From Rhodanobacteraceae bacterium (lineage in GTDB: Bacteria; Pseudomonadota; Gammaproteobacteria; Xanthomonadales; Rhodanobacteraceae), in assembly GCA_016790075.1 (NCBI GenBank), contig JAEUPP010000044.1:1-64000 (forward strand): a stretch of DNA of 64,000 nt. Reading direction: 5' to 3'. Shown piece after piece: positions 26,515 through 35,770 of the stretch. The notes under the pieces were generated by a model. The model worked only from the letters and a program-made list of their open reading frames with translations. It ran no database searches and was not told the DNA's origin. Position 1 is the first letter of the stretch, and each line of letters begins with the position of its first letter. The position numbers and the translations under genes were made by a program.

Positions 26515-27576
26515 ATGGCCTACAAGATCGCGCTCGTGGGCGCGACCGCGGACGAGGAAACCGAGTTCCGCAATTTGCTGAGTCCGGCAGCGCAACGCTT
26601 GCGCCAGAACTGGGAAATCAGCAATGAACGTGATGCCGACCTGGTCGTCGTCGACGTTGATTCCGTGTTTGGCCACATGGCCTGGCTCAAGGCCAGTAGT
26701 GCGGGCAAGCGCACGGCGGCCTTCACCGGCCGGGAATCGGCCCGCGAATCCGACCTGCTGCTGGGCCGCCCGCTCAGTCTTGAAGGGTTGGTCAAGCTGC
26801 TGCTGATGTTCAATCTGCCTTCCGGCGCCACCGCGCAACCAGCAGCACCGGCAGCACCAACAACGCCGGCGGTAGCGGAGCGTGAGAGCTATGCCAGCGA
26901 ATTCCGCCCAGGCGAGGCGCGCCCCCAGCGCGTAGCACCGCCACCACGCGTCGAAGCGCCAGTGGAAGCGCCCAAGCCAGTCCCGCGGCCGGCCCCGGTG
27001 GTTACGCCGCCACCACCGTCACGCGAACTGGCACTGGCCGACTTCCTGACCGGCATCAGCCTGCCCGGACCCGCGCGCCTGGTTACGGCTGGGGCTCCGG
27101 ATCTGCTGCTCGATCCCGCCAGTCTGACCTGGTACAGCAGTGCGACCGGTCTGCGGGCGCTTGCGCCCCATTGCGCGCGCGCGCTCGTGCTGGGCGACTG
27201 GCAATTGCTCAACGCCGGTGAATACGCTGCGGCCAAGGGCAATCTCGCCGCACAACCCTTCTCGCGCCTGCTCTGGTTCTATGTGCTCAACCGTTCACAG
27301 GGCGAACTGCTGCCCGAGCTTGATCGCGCGGCGCGGTTCAAACTTGCGCGCTACCCTCAGAGCGAACGCGAATTCACCAAGCATTTCCGCATCGGCACCT
27401 TCATGATGAAGGACTTCGCCAGCCTTGAGGACATTGCCGAGGCCAGCGGTGCTGCACTGCCCGACGTGATCGACTATGTCAACGCGTATACCGCGGTTGG
27501 TTTCGTCGAGAACGATCGCAGCCGCTACGAAGCCAGCGATGCGCGAGGGCGCCTGCGCAATCCTTTCACCCGCTGA
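26515..27576 (+). CDS. receiver-like regulatory protein of unknown function
   Basis: The protein has 353 residues; the start at 26515 has AGGGGGA upstream. Three parts are visible. Residues 1-105 look like a receiver-type alpha/beta domain (MAYKIALVGATADEETEF, then DLVVVDVDS) without the usual acidic pocket. Residues 105-185 are a Pro/Ala-rich linker. Residues 185-353 form a helical domain ending in an apparent winged-helix-like segment (FASLEDIAEASGAALPDVI). The N-terminal part resembles the N-terminal part of the PilG-like protein at 39396-40271, so it may belong to the same pilus or chemosensory pathway. I do not recognise a named family. Confidence 0.75.
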   Translation: MAYKIALVGATADEETEFRNLLSPAAQRLRQNWEISNERDADLVVVDVDSVFGHMAWLKASSAGKRTAAFTGRESARESDLLLGRPLSLEGLVKLLLMFNLPSGATAQPAAPAAPTTPAVAERESYASEFRPGEARPQRVAPPPRVEAPVEAPKPVPRPAPVVTPPPPSRELALADFLTGISLPGPARLVTAGAPDLLLDPASLTWYSSATGLRALAPHCARALVLGDWQLLNAGEYAAAKGNLAAQPFSRLLWFYVLNRSQGELLPELDRAARFKLARYPQSEREFTKHFRIGTFMMKDFASLEDIAEASGAALPDVIDYVNAYTAVGFVENDRSRYEASDARGRLRNPFTR

Positions 27577-27595
27577 CGCCCAGGCCCAGCAACAC

Positions 27596-27618
27596 TCACC
27601 GCGGCAAACCCGCGGTGA
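27596..27618. terminator. hairpin between convergent genes
   Basis: TCACCGCGG (27596-27604) pairs perfectly with CCGCGGTGA (27610-27618), loop CAAAC. It lies in the 57-base gap between a rightward stop at 27576 and a leftward stop at 27634. No U-run is present, so termination is likely but not certain. Confidence 0.55.
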
Positions 27619-27633
27619 AGCCGCGCGGCAGCT

Positions 27634-28539
27634 TCAGGCCTCTACGCACTGAAACTGCAGTACGTAATCGGGATTGAGGCTGGTTTCCTGGCCCAGGCTG
27701 ATCGTGCCGGCCTTGCTGCGCAGCTGGATTTCGTCGCGATGCAGGCGCAATTCGTCGGCCTCACCGAGGCGCACCCAGGTACCGTTGGTCGAGCGGTCGC
27801 CGATTACCCAGTAACCGCGCTTGTATTCGATCGTCGCATGCGTGCGCGATACCCACTCCGCATCGACCATCAGATTGTTGCTGACCTCACGCCCCAGGGA
27901 GAACGGCGGCGCGAGTTCATCGAGCTCGATCGACTGCCCGCGGTAGCGCAACAGCAGTCGAGCCTTGCGCTGCTGGGCTTCGACCAGCTTGACCACGCGC
28001 TGCACCGTCGTGACATTGGAAGTGTCGTCCTGCCACATGACGTCGACGATCTCAATCGGCTGCAATTTGCCCGATACCCGCGCCGTACCCAGTGAACGCG
28101 TGCGCAACGGCCCCGTATTGGTAACGCCGCTGACCGTCGAGGCAGTCGTCACAATCTGCTCCCGCTTGGCCAGTGAAGCCATGCGCGCGGCCGTATTGAC
28201 GGCGTCGCCGTAGACATCAGCCTCCTCGACCAGGGTGTCGCCATGGTGCAGGCCGATACGGATGCCGAGGTTGTCGCGGATAAAGGTCGGATCGGTGGAG
28301 ACCCGTTTCTGCATGTCGGTAGCGGCGAGCAGGCCGTTCAGCGCGCCAGGAAACGTGCACATGATCTCGTCACCGATGGTCTTGATCAGGCGACCGCCGT
28401 GACGCCGGGTAATTTCGGCCAGCACATGCAGCACGCCGGCGACAATGCGGCGGGCGGCTTCGTCGCCAAGCGTCTCAAACAGCTTCGTGCTGCCCGAGAC
28501 ATCGGCGAAAAGTATGGTGAGGGGCTGGCGCTGACTCAT
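27634..28539 (-). CDS. class III adenylate/guanylate cyclase with FHA domain
   Basis: The protein has 301 residues. Residues 5-180 form a class III nucleotidyl cyclase domain: the metal-binding Asp lies in ILFADVSGSTKLFE, the second metal site in TIGDEIMCTFPG, and DVYGDAVNTAARMASLAK forms the transition-state region. Residues 195-290 are an FHA phosphothreonine-binding domain: SLGREVSNNL, WVSRTHATIEYKRG and DRSTNGTWV are the conserved loops. It probably makes cAMP or cGMP and is controlled by binding a Thr-phosphorylated partner. A Ser/Thr kinase is encoded in this window at 41028. Cytoplasmic, no membrane helix. Confidence 0.92.
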   Translation of the reverse strand: MSQRQPLTILFADVSGSTKLFETLGDEAARRIVAGVLHVLAEITRRHGGRLIKTIGDEIMCTFPGALNGLLAATDMQKRVSTDPTFIRDNLGIRIGLHHGDTLVEEADVYGDAVNTAARMASLAKREQIVTTASTVSGVTNTGPLRTRSLGTARVSGKLQPIEIVDVMWQDDTSNVTTVQRVVKLVEAQQRKARLLLRYRGQSIELDELAPPFSLGREVSNNLMVDAEWVSRTHATIEYKRGYWVIGDRSTNGTWVRLGEADELRLHRDEIQLRSKAGTISLGQETSLNPDYVLQFQCVEA

Positions 28540-28822
28540 CTGCCGAGATCATAGGCGATTCGCCGAATCGGCTCCAGAACTGCCGACTCCGACACAGCGT
28601 GTTTCCGGTACGGGCCGGCCGGGGGCCGGGTTGCACGGGCCCTGGTCCGCGGTCTCCTCCCCGATCCCGGTGAGGGCGGCGTCTCGCCGGCCGCAGTAGA
28701 AGGGATGCGAGAAACGCGGGCCAGCTAACGGCCTGTCCCAACGCGCAGCGGTTGCGACGTGGCGGCCTTGCCACGGGATCCTCCGCACCGCGATCGTGAA
28801 GCACCGCCTGGAGGTCCCCACG

Positions 28823-29887
28823 ATGCGCCTTGCCCTGAGCTATCTGTTCGCTGCCGCCCTGACGCTACTGGGTGCCGCCCACACCACGGACGCCGCCGCC
28901 GGCTTTCGTCTGGAGACTCTCGCCCCGGGAGTCCATGCGGCAATACGTACCGATCCGCCAGGGCTCATGGTGGATGCAAACTGCCTGTTTATCGTCAATG
29001 ACGACGATGTTGTCGTGGTCGATGCGCCCGAGGCATCCACTGAGCTGATCGCCGCGCTGCGCCAGGTGACGGACAAACCTGTGCGCTACCTGATCAATAC
29101 CCACTGGCACGACGATCACGTGATCGGCAATGCCCTATGGCGCAAAGCCTGGCCAGATATCCAGTTCATCGCGCACCCCAGCCTGCGCGACTACCTGCCC
29201 GGCACGGGAGCGGAAAATCGCCGGGACATGATCACCGGTGCGCCACAGGCCGCCGAAGAAATGCAAGAACAGCTCGCTGCCGGCAAGAACCTCGCTGGCA
29301 AGCCGATCAGCGATGAGGAGCGAGCGAGTTATGCCAGCGACATCGCGCTGGTCGCGCACTACATGAAAGTCGTACCCGGCACACCGGATGTGCTGCCGGA
29401 TCTCAGCACCACCGGCAACCTGATCCTGCAGCGTGGCTCTCGCCGCATCGAGGTTCGCCGTCTCGGGCGCGGTCACACCGACGCCGATCTCGCCGTGTGG
29501 CTGCCCCAGGAGCGCATACTCGCCAGCGGCGACCTGGTGGTCTGGCCCGTACCCCTGGTCGGCGGCGAGCAGTCCCACGTCAACGACTGGCCGGCCGCGC
29601 TCGATGCGCTGCTGGCGCTGAAACCCGCACTGATCGTGCCCGGCCACGGCCCGGTGCAGCGCGACACGGTCTACGTGGAATTGCTGCGGGACCTGTTCAC
29701 CGACATCACCCGGCAGGTGCGCGAGCTGCGCGGGCGCGGGCTCGATCTGGACGGAGCACGCAAGGCGATCAAGCTCGACGACTGGCACCGGCGCTTGGCC
29801 GGCGATTCCGCCGTACGCGATGCGCTGTTTCGCATGTACGTCGCTGCGCCGGCCCTGGTTTCTGCCTGGAACGCGACAGCGCAGTGA
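28823..29887 (+). CDS. exported metallo-beta-lactamase-fold hydrolase
   Basis: The protein has 354 residues from ATG 28823, preceded by TGGAGG at a good distance; an earlier ATG at 28796 is less likely. It has a signal peptide (about residues 1-25). The metal site motif is THWHDDH (His94, His96, Asp98, His99), with further ligands in GRGHTDADLAVWL and VPGHGP. The spacing is that of the MBL-fold hydrolases acting outside the cytoplasm. Substrate unknown: lactonase, sulfatase-like or other hydrolysis are all possible. Confidence 0.9.
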   Translation: MRLALSYLFAAALTLLGAAHTTDAAAGFRLETLAPGVHAAIRTDPPGLMVDANCLFIVNDDDVVVVDAPEASTELIAALRQVTDKPVRYLINTHWHDDHVIGNALWRKAWPDIQFIAHPSLRDYLPGTGAENRRDMITGAPQAAEEMQEQLAAGKNLAGKPISDEERASYASDIALVAHYMKVVPGTPDVLPDLSTTGNLILQRGSRRIEVRRLGRGHTDADLAVWLPQERILASGDLVVWPVPLVGGEQSHVNDWPAALDALLALKPALIVPGHGPVQRDTVYVELLRDLFTDITRQVRELRGRGLDLDGARKAIKLDDWHRRLAGDSAVRDALFRMYVAAPALVSAWNATAQ

Positions 29888-29915
29888 TCACGCCGCCGCA
29901 CGCCCTGTGCCGCGC

Positions 29916-32180
29916 TCAGCCCAACGATTCGGCCGCTGCAATGATGTCCTCGTCCGATGGCAGGACGAGGAATGCAGCGCCCGCAAGCGGCGTATACGTA
30001 TCGACGCCGACCACACGCCTGAGCGGCTTGGCGCCGTAGCCTGCCTCGACCACGGCAGTGATGATGCCCTCGCCGACCCCGGCGCTGCGGCGTCCCTCAT
30101 CCGCCACGACGATGCGGGCGCATTCACCCGCATGCTGCGCAATCGCCGTTTCGTTGAGGGGCTGCAGCCAGCGCAGGTCGACCACACGCGTGCTCCAGCC
30201 GCGGCTCTTTTCCAGCGCCTTGGCCGCGCGCAGGCTCATGGGCACGGTATTGCCATAGCAAAAGATCACCAGGTCCCTGGCATCCGGCTCGTAAACGCGC
30301 TCCTCGCCCAGCGCCATATGCTGCTCCGGCGATGGATAGGCTGTCAGCCACTGGCCGTCGCCGGCCTCGTAAAGATCCTTGGTCATGTACAGCGCAATCG
30401 GCTCCAGGAATGCACATACCCGGCCATCGACTTTGGCAAGCGCAGCCAGGGTGCGCAGCATCATCGCCGCGTCATCGCCGCGGCTGGGGCAACCGACGAC
30501 CAGCCCCGGGATGTCGCGCAGCGCCGTGATCGATGTGTCATTGTGGAAATGCCCCCCGAATCCCTTCTGATACCCCAGCGAAGCAATGCGCATGAGCATG
30601 GGGTTGCGGTACTGGCCGTTGGAGAAGAACTGCAGCGAGCAGGCCTCACCGCGAATCTGGTCGCAGGCATTGTGGAAATAAGCCAGATACTGGATTTCGG
30701 GCAATGGCAGCATGCCCATGTTGGCGTAGCCCTGGGCAAGGCCGAGGATCATGGTTTCATCGAGCAGCGTGTTGAACACACGATTGCCCTTGAATGCCTT
30801 GTGCAATCCCTTGGTCACCGTATAGACACCGCCCTTCTGGGCGACGTCCTCGCCGAACAGCAAGGTCTCGGGGTATTTGCAGAACAGGTCGTGCAGGGCG
30901 TTGTTGATCTGGATGGCCAGATGACGCGGCGCCTGCTTCTCCGGCAACTTGCCCTCACCGCCGAACACGGCGAGACGCTTTTCTGCGTAATCGGCACGCC
31001 GGGCTTCGGCATTGACCTGCTCCGGGTGATACGGAGCGAGCGGGGCCACGACTTCGGCCAGATCGGTCAGCTTGGGCCGGCGATCCGCTTCCTCAGCCGC
31101 GGCGAAGCAGCGCTGCCGCACCGACTCGTACTGGGCCAGCAGCGCCTCCTTGGAGTACAGGCCCGATTCGAGCGCAATCGCGGCCGAACGCAGCAGCGGG
31201 TCGGTAGCCTCGACGGCCATCAGCTCCTCGACACTGCGCCACTCGATTTCAAAGTCGGTACCGGCATGTCCCATGATGCGGGTCGTGCGCAGGTGCAGGA
31301 AAGTCGGGCGGCGCGTCGTGCGGCAGTGGTATACAGCGCGCGCAACCTGTTCATAGCCCTCGGCAAGATCCAGACCGTTGGCATAGAAATAGTCGAGATC
31401 GCGGCGCCCGCTGAAACTTGCGGCAATCCAGTCGCTGGGCGTCTTCACCGAAATGCCGATGCCGTTGTCCTCGCAGACGTAGAGCACCGGCGCCGGCAGT
31501 TTCTGATAAGCCGTCCATTGCGCCGTATTGAACGCGGTCTGCGCCGTCGCATGATTGGCCGATGCATCGCCGAAGGAGCAGATCGCGATCGAATCGTCCG
31601 GCACCGGCAGGCGGTGGCCTATGCGGCGCGCCTGCTCAATGGCTACTGCAGTGCCCAGCGCCTTGGGCAGATGCGAGGCGATGGTCGAAGTCTGCGGCAA
31701 TACCCACAGGGGCTTGGAACCCCAGACCTTGTGCCGCCCACCCGAAGCGGGGTCATCCTTGCTCGCCGCGAAGGACAAGGCCGAATCCATGATCGGGTCC
31801 ATGCCCGGCAGCTTGCGGAACCGTTCCGCCATGAAGCCCCCGGAACGGTAATGCAGGAAGGCCGGATCGGTATGCCGCGTAAGGCGTGCAACCATCGCAT
31901 TGCCTTCATGTCCCGAGGAGCCGATGGTATAGAACACTTTCTGTTTTACACGCAGTACGCGTGCCATCAGGTCAAGGTGACGGCTGATCAGCTGCGACTC
32001 AAACAGCGCTTTGAAGTCTTCCGCCGTGCAAAGGCTGCCCGGCAGCACCGCTTCGTCCGCCGCCGGCCGCTGCCGCATCTGGCCGTTCCAGTCGCGGACA
32101 AACTCGATGAAATTCTGATCGCAGACTTCGGCACGATTGACGTTCTTGTGACGCGCGGGAACGGGAGCTACGGCGGACAT
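29916..32180 (-). CDS. fused alpha-beta 2-oxoacid dehydrogenase E1
   Basis: The protein has 754 residues and joins the E1 alpha-like half (about 1-370) to the E1 beta-like half (about 400-754) of a branched-chain or acetoin-type 2-oxoacid dehydrogenase. The thiamine-diphosphate motif is SFGDASANHATAQTAFN near residue 200, and VCEDNGIGIS follows. The beta half has LLFGEDVAQKGGVYTVTKG and a VVGVDTYTPLAG end. It would decarboxylate 2-oxoacids and pass acyl groups to an E2 encoded elsewhere; no E2 or E3 gene is nearby. Fused E1 proteins of this type are common in Xanthomonadales and Bacteroidetes. Exact substrate not readable. Confidence 0.9.
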   Translation of the reverse strand: MSAVAPVPARHKNVNRAEVCDQNFIEFVRDWNGQMRQRPAADEAVLPGSLCTAEDFKALFESQLISRHLDLMARVLRVKQKVFYTIGSSGHEGNAMVARLTRHTDPAFLHYRSGGFMAERFRKLPGMDPIMDSALSFAASKDDPASGGRHKVWGSKPLWVLPQTSTIASHLPKALGTAVAIEQARRIGHRLPVPDDSIAICSFGDASANHATAQTAFNTAQWTAYQKLPAPVLYVCEDNGIGISVKTPSDWIAASFSGRRDLDYFYANGLDLAEGYEQVARAVYHCRTTRRPTFLHLRTTRIMGHAGTDFEIEWRSVEELMAVEATDPLLRSAAIALESGLYSKEALLAQYESVRQRCFAAAEEADRRPKLTDLAEVVAPLAPYHPEQVNAEARRADYAEKRLAVFGGEGKLPEKQAPRHLAIQINNALHDLFCKYPETLLFGEDVAQKGGVYTVTKGLHKAFKGNRVFNTLLDETMILGLAQGYANMGMLPLPEIQYLAYFHNACDQIRGEACSLQFFSNGQYRNPMLMRIASLGYQKGFGGHFHNDTSITALRDIPGLVVGCPSRGDDAAMMLRTLAALAKVDGRVCAFLEPIALYMTKDLYEAGDGQWLTAYPSPEQHMALGEERVYEPDARDLVIFCYGNTVPMSLRAAKALEKSRGWSTRVVDLRWLQPLNETAIAQHAGECARIVVADEGRRSAGVGEGIITAVVEAGYGAKPLRRVVGVDTYTPLAGAAFLVLPSDEDIIAAAESLG

Positions 32181-32358
32181 GAGGACAGCCTTGGTTTAGC
32201 CATGACAAGCCGCCAGCAGGACCAAGCCGGCCGGCGATGGGAAAGGACCGGCAAGGATACCCAGAGGCCCTCTGCAAAGGAATTACGAATCCGGGCCATT
32301 CTGGCCCCGTTTGCCTGGTACCACCGGCAGCCGAGCGGCGGGGCTGGCGGTGGCGGAT

Positions 32359-35300
32359 TCAGACCGCGGCACCGATACGCTGCCCGATCAGGTCCAGCAG
32401 CTCTTCCTCGGAATAGGGCTTGCTCAGGATCAGGTCGACGCCCGCCTGCCGCGCCAGGTCGCGATGCCGCTCGGTAGTGCGCGAAGTGATCATGATGACC
32501 GGAATCGTCCGGGTGCTCTCGTTCTTGCGAATGAACGAGGTCAGCTCCAGTCCATTCATGCGCGGCATTTCCATATCGACCAGCACCAGATCCGGCGTGT
32601 GCTCACGCAGTCGCTCCACCGCCTCCAGACCGTCGCGCGCCGTGGCCACCTTGAAGCCCGCATCGCTGACCAGTTGCTCCAGCGAACGGCGCACACTGAG
32701 TGAATCGTCCACGACCAGTACCCGGGGCAACGTATCGACAGTTTCGGCCAAGGTTTCCCGGAAGCCCTGCGCCAGGCGCCGGTAAATACCGATCAGCTCC
32801 TGCAGATCGACCACCGGAGCGACACTGCCGTCACCGAGTATCGTTGCGCCGAGCACGCCAGGCAGGGGCGGCACGCAGGCGCCCAGGCTCTTGACGATCA
32901 CCGAGCGCGCCTCGCCCAGCTGGCCGACGAGCACGGCAGCGTTGCCCCGTGCACCAGTCCTGGCCATCAGCACCGTGTGCGCTACACCGGGTGAAACAAC
33001 CCGCGCCGGATACCCGAGCAGTGCTTCCAGCGAATAGGCGGGGACGTTCAGCGCATCCAGCCTCGCGGTCAAAGCCCCCGCTTCCTCGATCAGATCACCC
33101 CGTTCGACTACCGCCAGTCGCTCGATACCATGCAGCAGTATCGCCACCGGGGCGACCGCGGTATAGGCAAGCAGTACGTCGGCGACGACTTGGCTGGCTG
33201 GCAGCTGGATCTCGAACTCGCACCCCCTGCCCGGCTCGGAATGCAGTGCCAGCGACCCCTTCAGCTGGGCAATGCAGTGATGCACGACGTCCATGCCGAT
33301 GCCACGGCCCGAGGTCTGCGTCGCCTCGTTACGCGTGGAAAACCCGGGACGGAAAATAAGTTGGCTGACCAGCTCGTCGCTGACTTCCAGAGCCGGGTCC
33401 AGCAGCTCGCGCTCTATCCCCTTGCGCCGGATCGCCGCGATATCCAGTCCGCGACCATCGTCTCGGCACAGAATGCGCACCACGCCGGCGTCGCGCCGGA
33501 AGCTGAGTTCTATACGCCCACAGCGGGGCTTGCCCTGCTCTGCTCGCTGCTCGGCATATTCGATGCCGTGGTCGACCGCATTGCGCAGCAGGTGCACCAA
33601 GGGCTCGGCCAGCCGCTCGATAATCTCGTGATCGAGCTCCACCGTTTCGCCCAGGAATTCGATCTCACATTCCTTGCCAAGCTGACGCGCGGTCTGCCGG
33701 ACCACGCGCTGCAAACGTGGCAGCAAACCGGAAACGGGCAGCGTACGCGTCCTGAGCACCCGGTCCTGCAAGTCCAGATGGATGCGATCCTGCAGCGACA
33801 GCAGATCCCGCAGACCGGACACATCCTCGCTGACGTCGCCCCCGGTAGTTCGCGCGTCGTCTCCAGCTTCGACCAGCCGCAAGGTCACGGTATGCAGCTC
33901 GTTGTAGCGCTCCATCTCCAGGGCGTCCAGCTCTTCGCCCAGGGTCAGCCGCGAGGACTGCGCCGCGGCACCACGCACTTCCACCAGTTGCTGCAGCTCG
34001 CCGATCAGTCCTTGCAGAGCCTGATTCTGCGCCGTGATATCCGCGGTGCGCCGGCTGATACGTTCCACGCGGTTTTCGATCTGACGGGCGTAGATCACCG
34101 CCTCACCAATCAGGCGCAGCAACTGATCAAGCAAGCGGGCCGGCACGCTGACGATGGGCTCCGATTCCGGTTCGGCCGCTTCCTCGGACACTGGGACATC
34201 AGGCACTGGCACCGGTATCGGCGCCAGCCCGGGTTCAGCAGCCGGCACCGGAACCGCTGCGACGGACAAGCCATGCAGCGCATTGGCCCAGTCCAGTACG
34301 GACTGCAGCACGGCTAGCGCATTGGGCGGCGCGGGTCCACGCTTGAGCACGAAGTCACTCATCGCATCCAGGCAATCCGCTGCTTCCACCAGGATTTCGC
34401 CCAGTTCCGGCGGCGGCGGCCCGGGTTTGCTGGCGAGATCCAGCAAGATTTCCTCCAGTGCATGGGTCAGATTGGCTATGCCACGCACCCCAACGATATT
34501 GCCGTCGCCTTTCAAGGTATGAGCAATACGCTGCGCCGTATCCAGATCCTGCGCCGCGCCAGCACGGACATAACGTTGTATACGGATGGAAAATTCAGCG
34601 GACCGCCCCGGCAACTCCTGCAACATCCCGCTCAGAACGCCGGGCAGCACGTCGGCGGCAATTTCCAGCGCCACGTCGGCCGGCTCGGCGATGACCTTGC
34701 GTTCCGACACCAGCGCGGGATCATTGCCGACGGCCACGCGGTTGAGTTCCTGCTGCAGCGCCCGTGCAGACGCTTCATCCAGCGACCAGGCCTGCCCGGG
34801 TGTACGGAACAAGGCAACCAGATCCGCCGCCGGCGCCGCTTCGGTCGGCGCCTGCAAGTAGCCGATCAGGAACACCGGCCACTCACCCAGAAGGCGTCTT
34901 TGGTCCTCGTCCAGCCATACCGCATCCGCAGCGCAATGATCCTGCGCCAACGCAAACAAGGCGCAAACCTGGCTCAACCCCGGCAGGCCGAGCGCATCCG
35001 ACGCAGAGCTGATCAGCGCGAACTGCTCGCGATAGTCGGCCAGGGACTGCTGCTGCCCAGCGACCGTGTCCTGCGCTTCGACGTTGGCCGCCAATGGGAG
35101 CAGTTGGGTCGACACCGCATCGATCATCAACGCCAGTTCGTCCGGCGTTATCCAGGTCGCAACGGGCACCTGATCCGGCGCCGCAACCAGCAGCCCGGAA
35201 GTCGGCAACGGCTCCTGGCCGCCGCCCCCTGCCGCCGCCATCGGAAGCGGTGCGACCTCGCCGGAACCAACCGCACCGCTTGCTTGGGCTTCCGGCTCGG

Positions 35301-35730
35301 ACGGCGACGGCAGCAGCGCAGCAGCCAGGCGCACCGCATCGCGTACCAGTCGCTCGCGCACCAGTTGCGTGAGGTCGTCCGGCAACGGAGGAATCCAGGA
35401 CAGGGACAGCAAATCATCGAGTACAACAGCGCTGTTGGCCGGGTCACCCGGAGCCATCACGTAAGCCGTCAAATTGCCTATCCAGCGCTCTATCCGCTCC
35501 GCGTCGTCTGGTTGCAACGGCGCCGCAGGACGCCGCGGCTCGAATTTGCGCAGCAGGCGAAATACGTAGACAGCCCCCTGCAGCAAATGCTGCGCACACA
35601 CCTCCTCCAAGCGCAGCAAGATGGCGGGCACCTCGCCGGATCCGGTAGCCGCGGGCTGGGCATCCAGCAGTACCGACGCGAGCTCGGCAATATCGTCGAC
35701 CAGAGAATCAAGATTCCCGTCGGTAGTCAT
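32359..35730 (-). CDS. chpA: ChpA/PilL-type chemotaxis histidine kinase
   Basis: The CheA-type hybrid kinase has 1123 residues from ATG 35730. Residues 1-365 are poorly conserved Hpt-like helices. One clear Hpt with phospho-acceptor His lies near residue 403 (RIAHTLKGDGNIVG). The ATPase domain has HLLRNAVDHGIEYAE (near 715) and GRGIGMDVVHHC (near 813). A CheW-like coupling domain spans about 860-990, and a C-terminal receiver has VLVDMEMPRMNG. Pseudomonas ChpA has many Hpt domains; only one unmistakable Hpt is visible here. It is the last gene of the leftward pil-chp operon, 40 bases after pilJ, and should phosphorylate PilG and PilH. Confidence 0.9.
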   Translation of the reverse strand: MTTDGNLDSLVDDIAELASVLLDAQPAATGSGEVPAILLRLEEVCAQHLLQGAVYVFRLLRKFEPRRPAAPLQPDDAERIERWIGNLTAYVMAPGDPANSAVVLDDLLSLSWIPPLPDDLTQLVRERLVRDAVRLAAALLPSPSEPEAQASGAVGSGEVAPLPMAAAGGGGQEPLPTSGLLVAAPDQVPVATWITPDELALMIDAVSTQLLPLAANVEAQDTVAGQQQSLADYREQFALISSASDALGLPGLSQVCALFALAQDHCAADAVWLDEDQRRLLGEWPVFLIGYLQAPTEAAPAADLVALFRTPGQAWSLDEASARALQQELNRVAVGNDPALVSERKVIAEPADVALEIAADVLPGVLSGMLQELPGRSAEFSIRIQRYVRAGAAQDLDTAQRIAHTLKGDGNIVGVRGIANLTHALEEILLDLASKPGPPPPELGEILVEAADCLDAMSDFVLKRGPAPPNALAVLQSVLDWANALHGLSVAAVPVPAAEPGLAPIPVPVPDVPVSEEAAEPESEPIVSVPARLLDQLLRLIGEAVIYARQIENRVERISRRTADITAQNQALQGLIGELQQLVEVRGAAAQSSRLTLGEELDALEMERYNELHTVTLRLVEAGDDARTTGGDVSEDVSGLRDLLSLQDRIHLDLQDRVLRTRTLPVSGLLPRLQRVVRQTARQLGKECEIEFLGETVELDHEIIERLAEPLVHLLRNAVDHGIEYAEQRAEQGKPRCGRIELSFRRDAGVVRILCRDDGRGLDIAAIRRKGIERELLDPALEVSDELVSQLIFRPGFSTRNEATQTSGRGIGMDVVHHCIAQLKGSLALHSEPGRGCEFEIQLPASQVVADVLLAYTAVAPVAILLHGIERLAVVERGDLIEEAGALTARLDALNVPAYSLEALLGYPARVVSPGVAHTVLMARTGARGNAAVLVGQLGEARSVIVKSLGACVPPLPGVLGATILGDGSVAPVVDLQELIGIYRRLAQGFRETLAETVDTLPRVLVVDDSLSVRRSLEQLVSDAGFKVATARDGLEAVERLREHTPDLVLVDMEMPRMNGLELTSFIRKNESTRTIPVIMITSRTTERHRDLARQAGVDLILSKPYSEEELLDLIGQRIGAAV

Positions 35731-35770
35731 GGCCGTGGCCCATGCGGAAGGACGAACGCCACTACCGTTC

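Noticed and set aside
29820-32477. 885-codon rightward open frame opposite the fused E1 gene
   Set aside because: Antisense shadow of a conserved enzyme in GC-rich DNA; no start site or domain.
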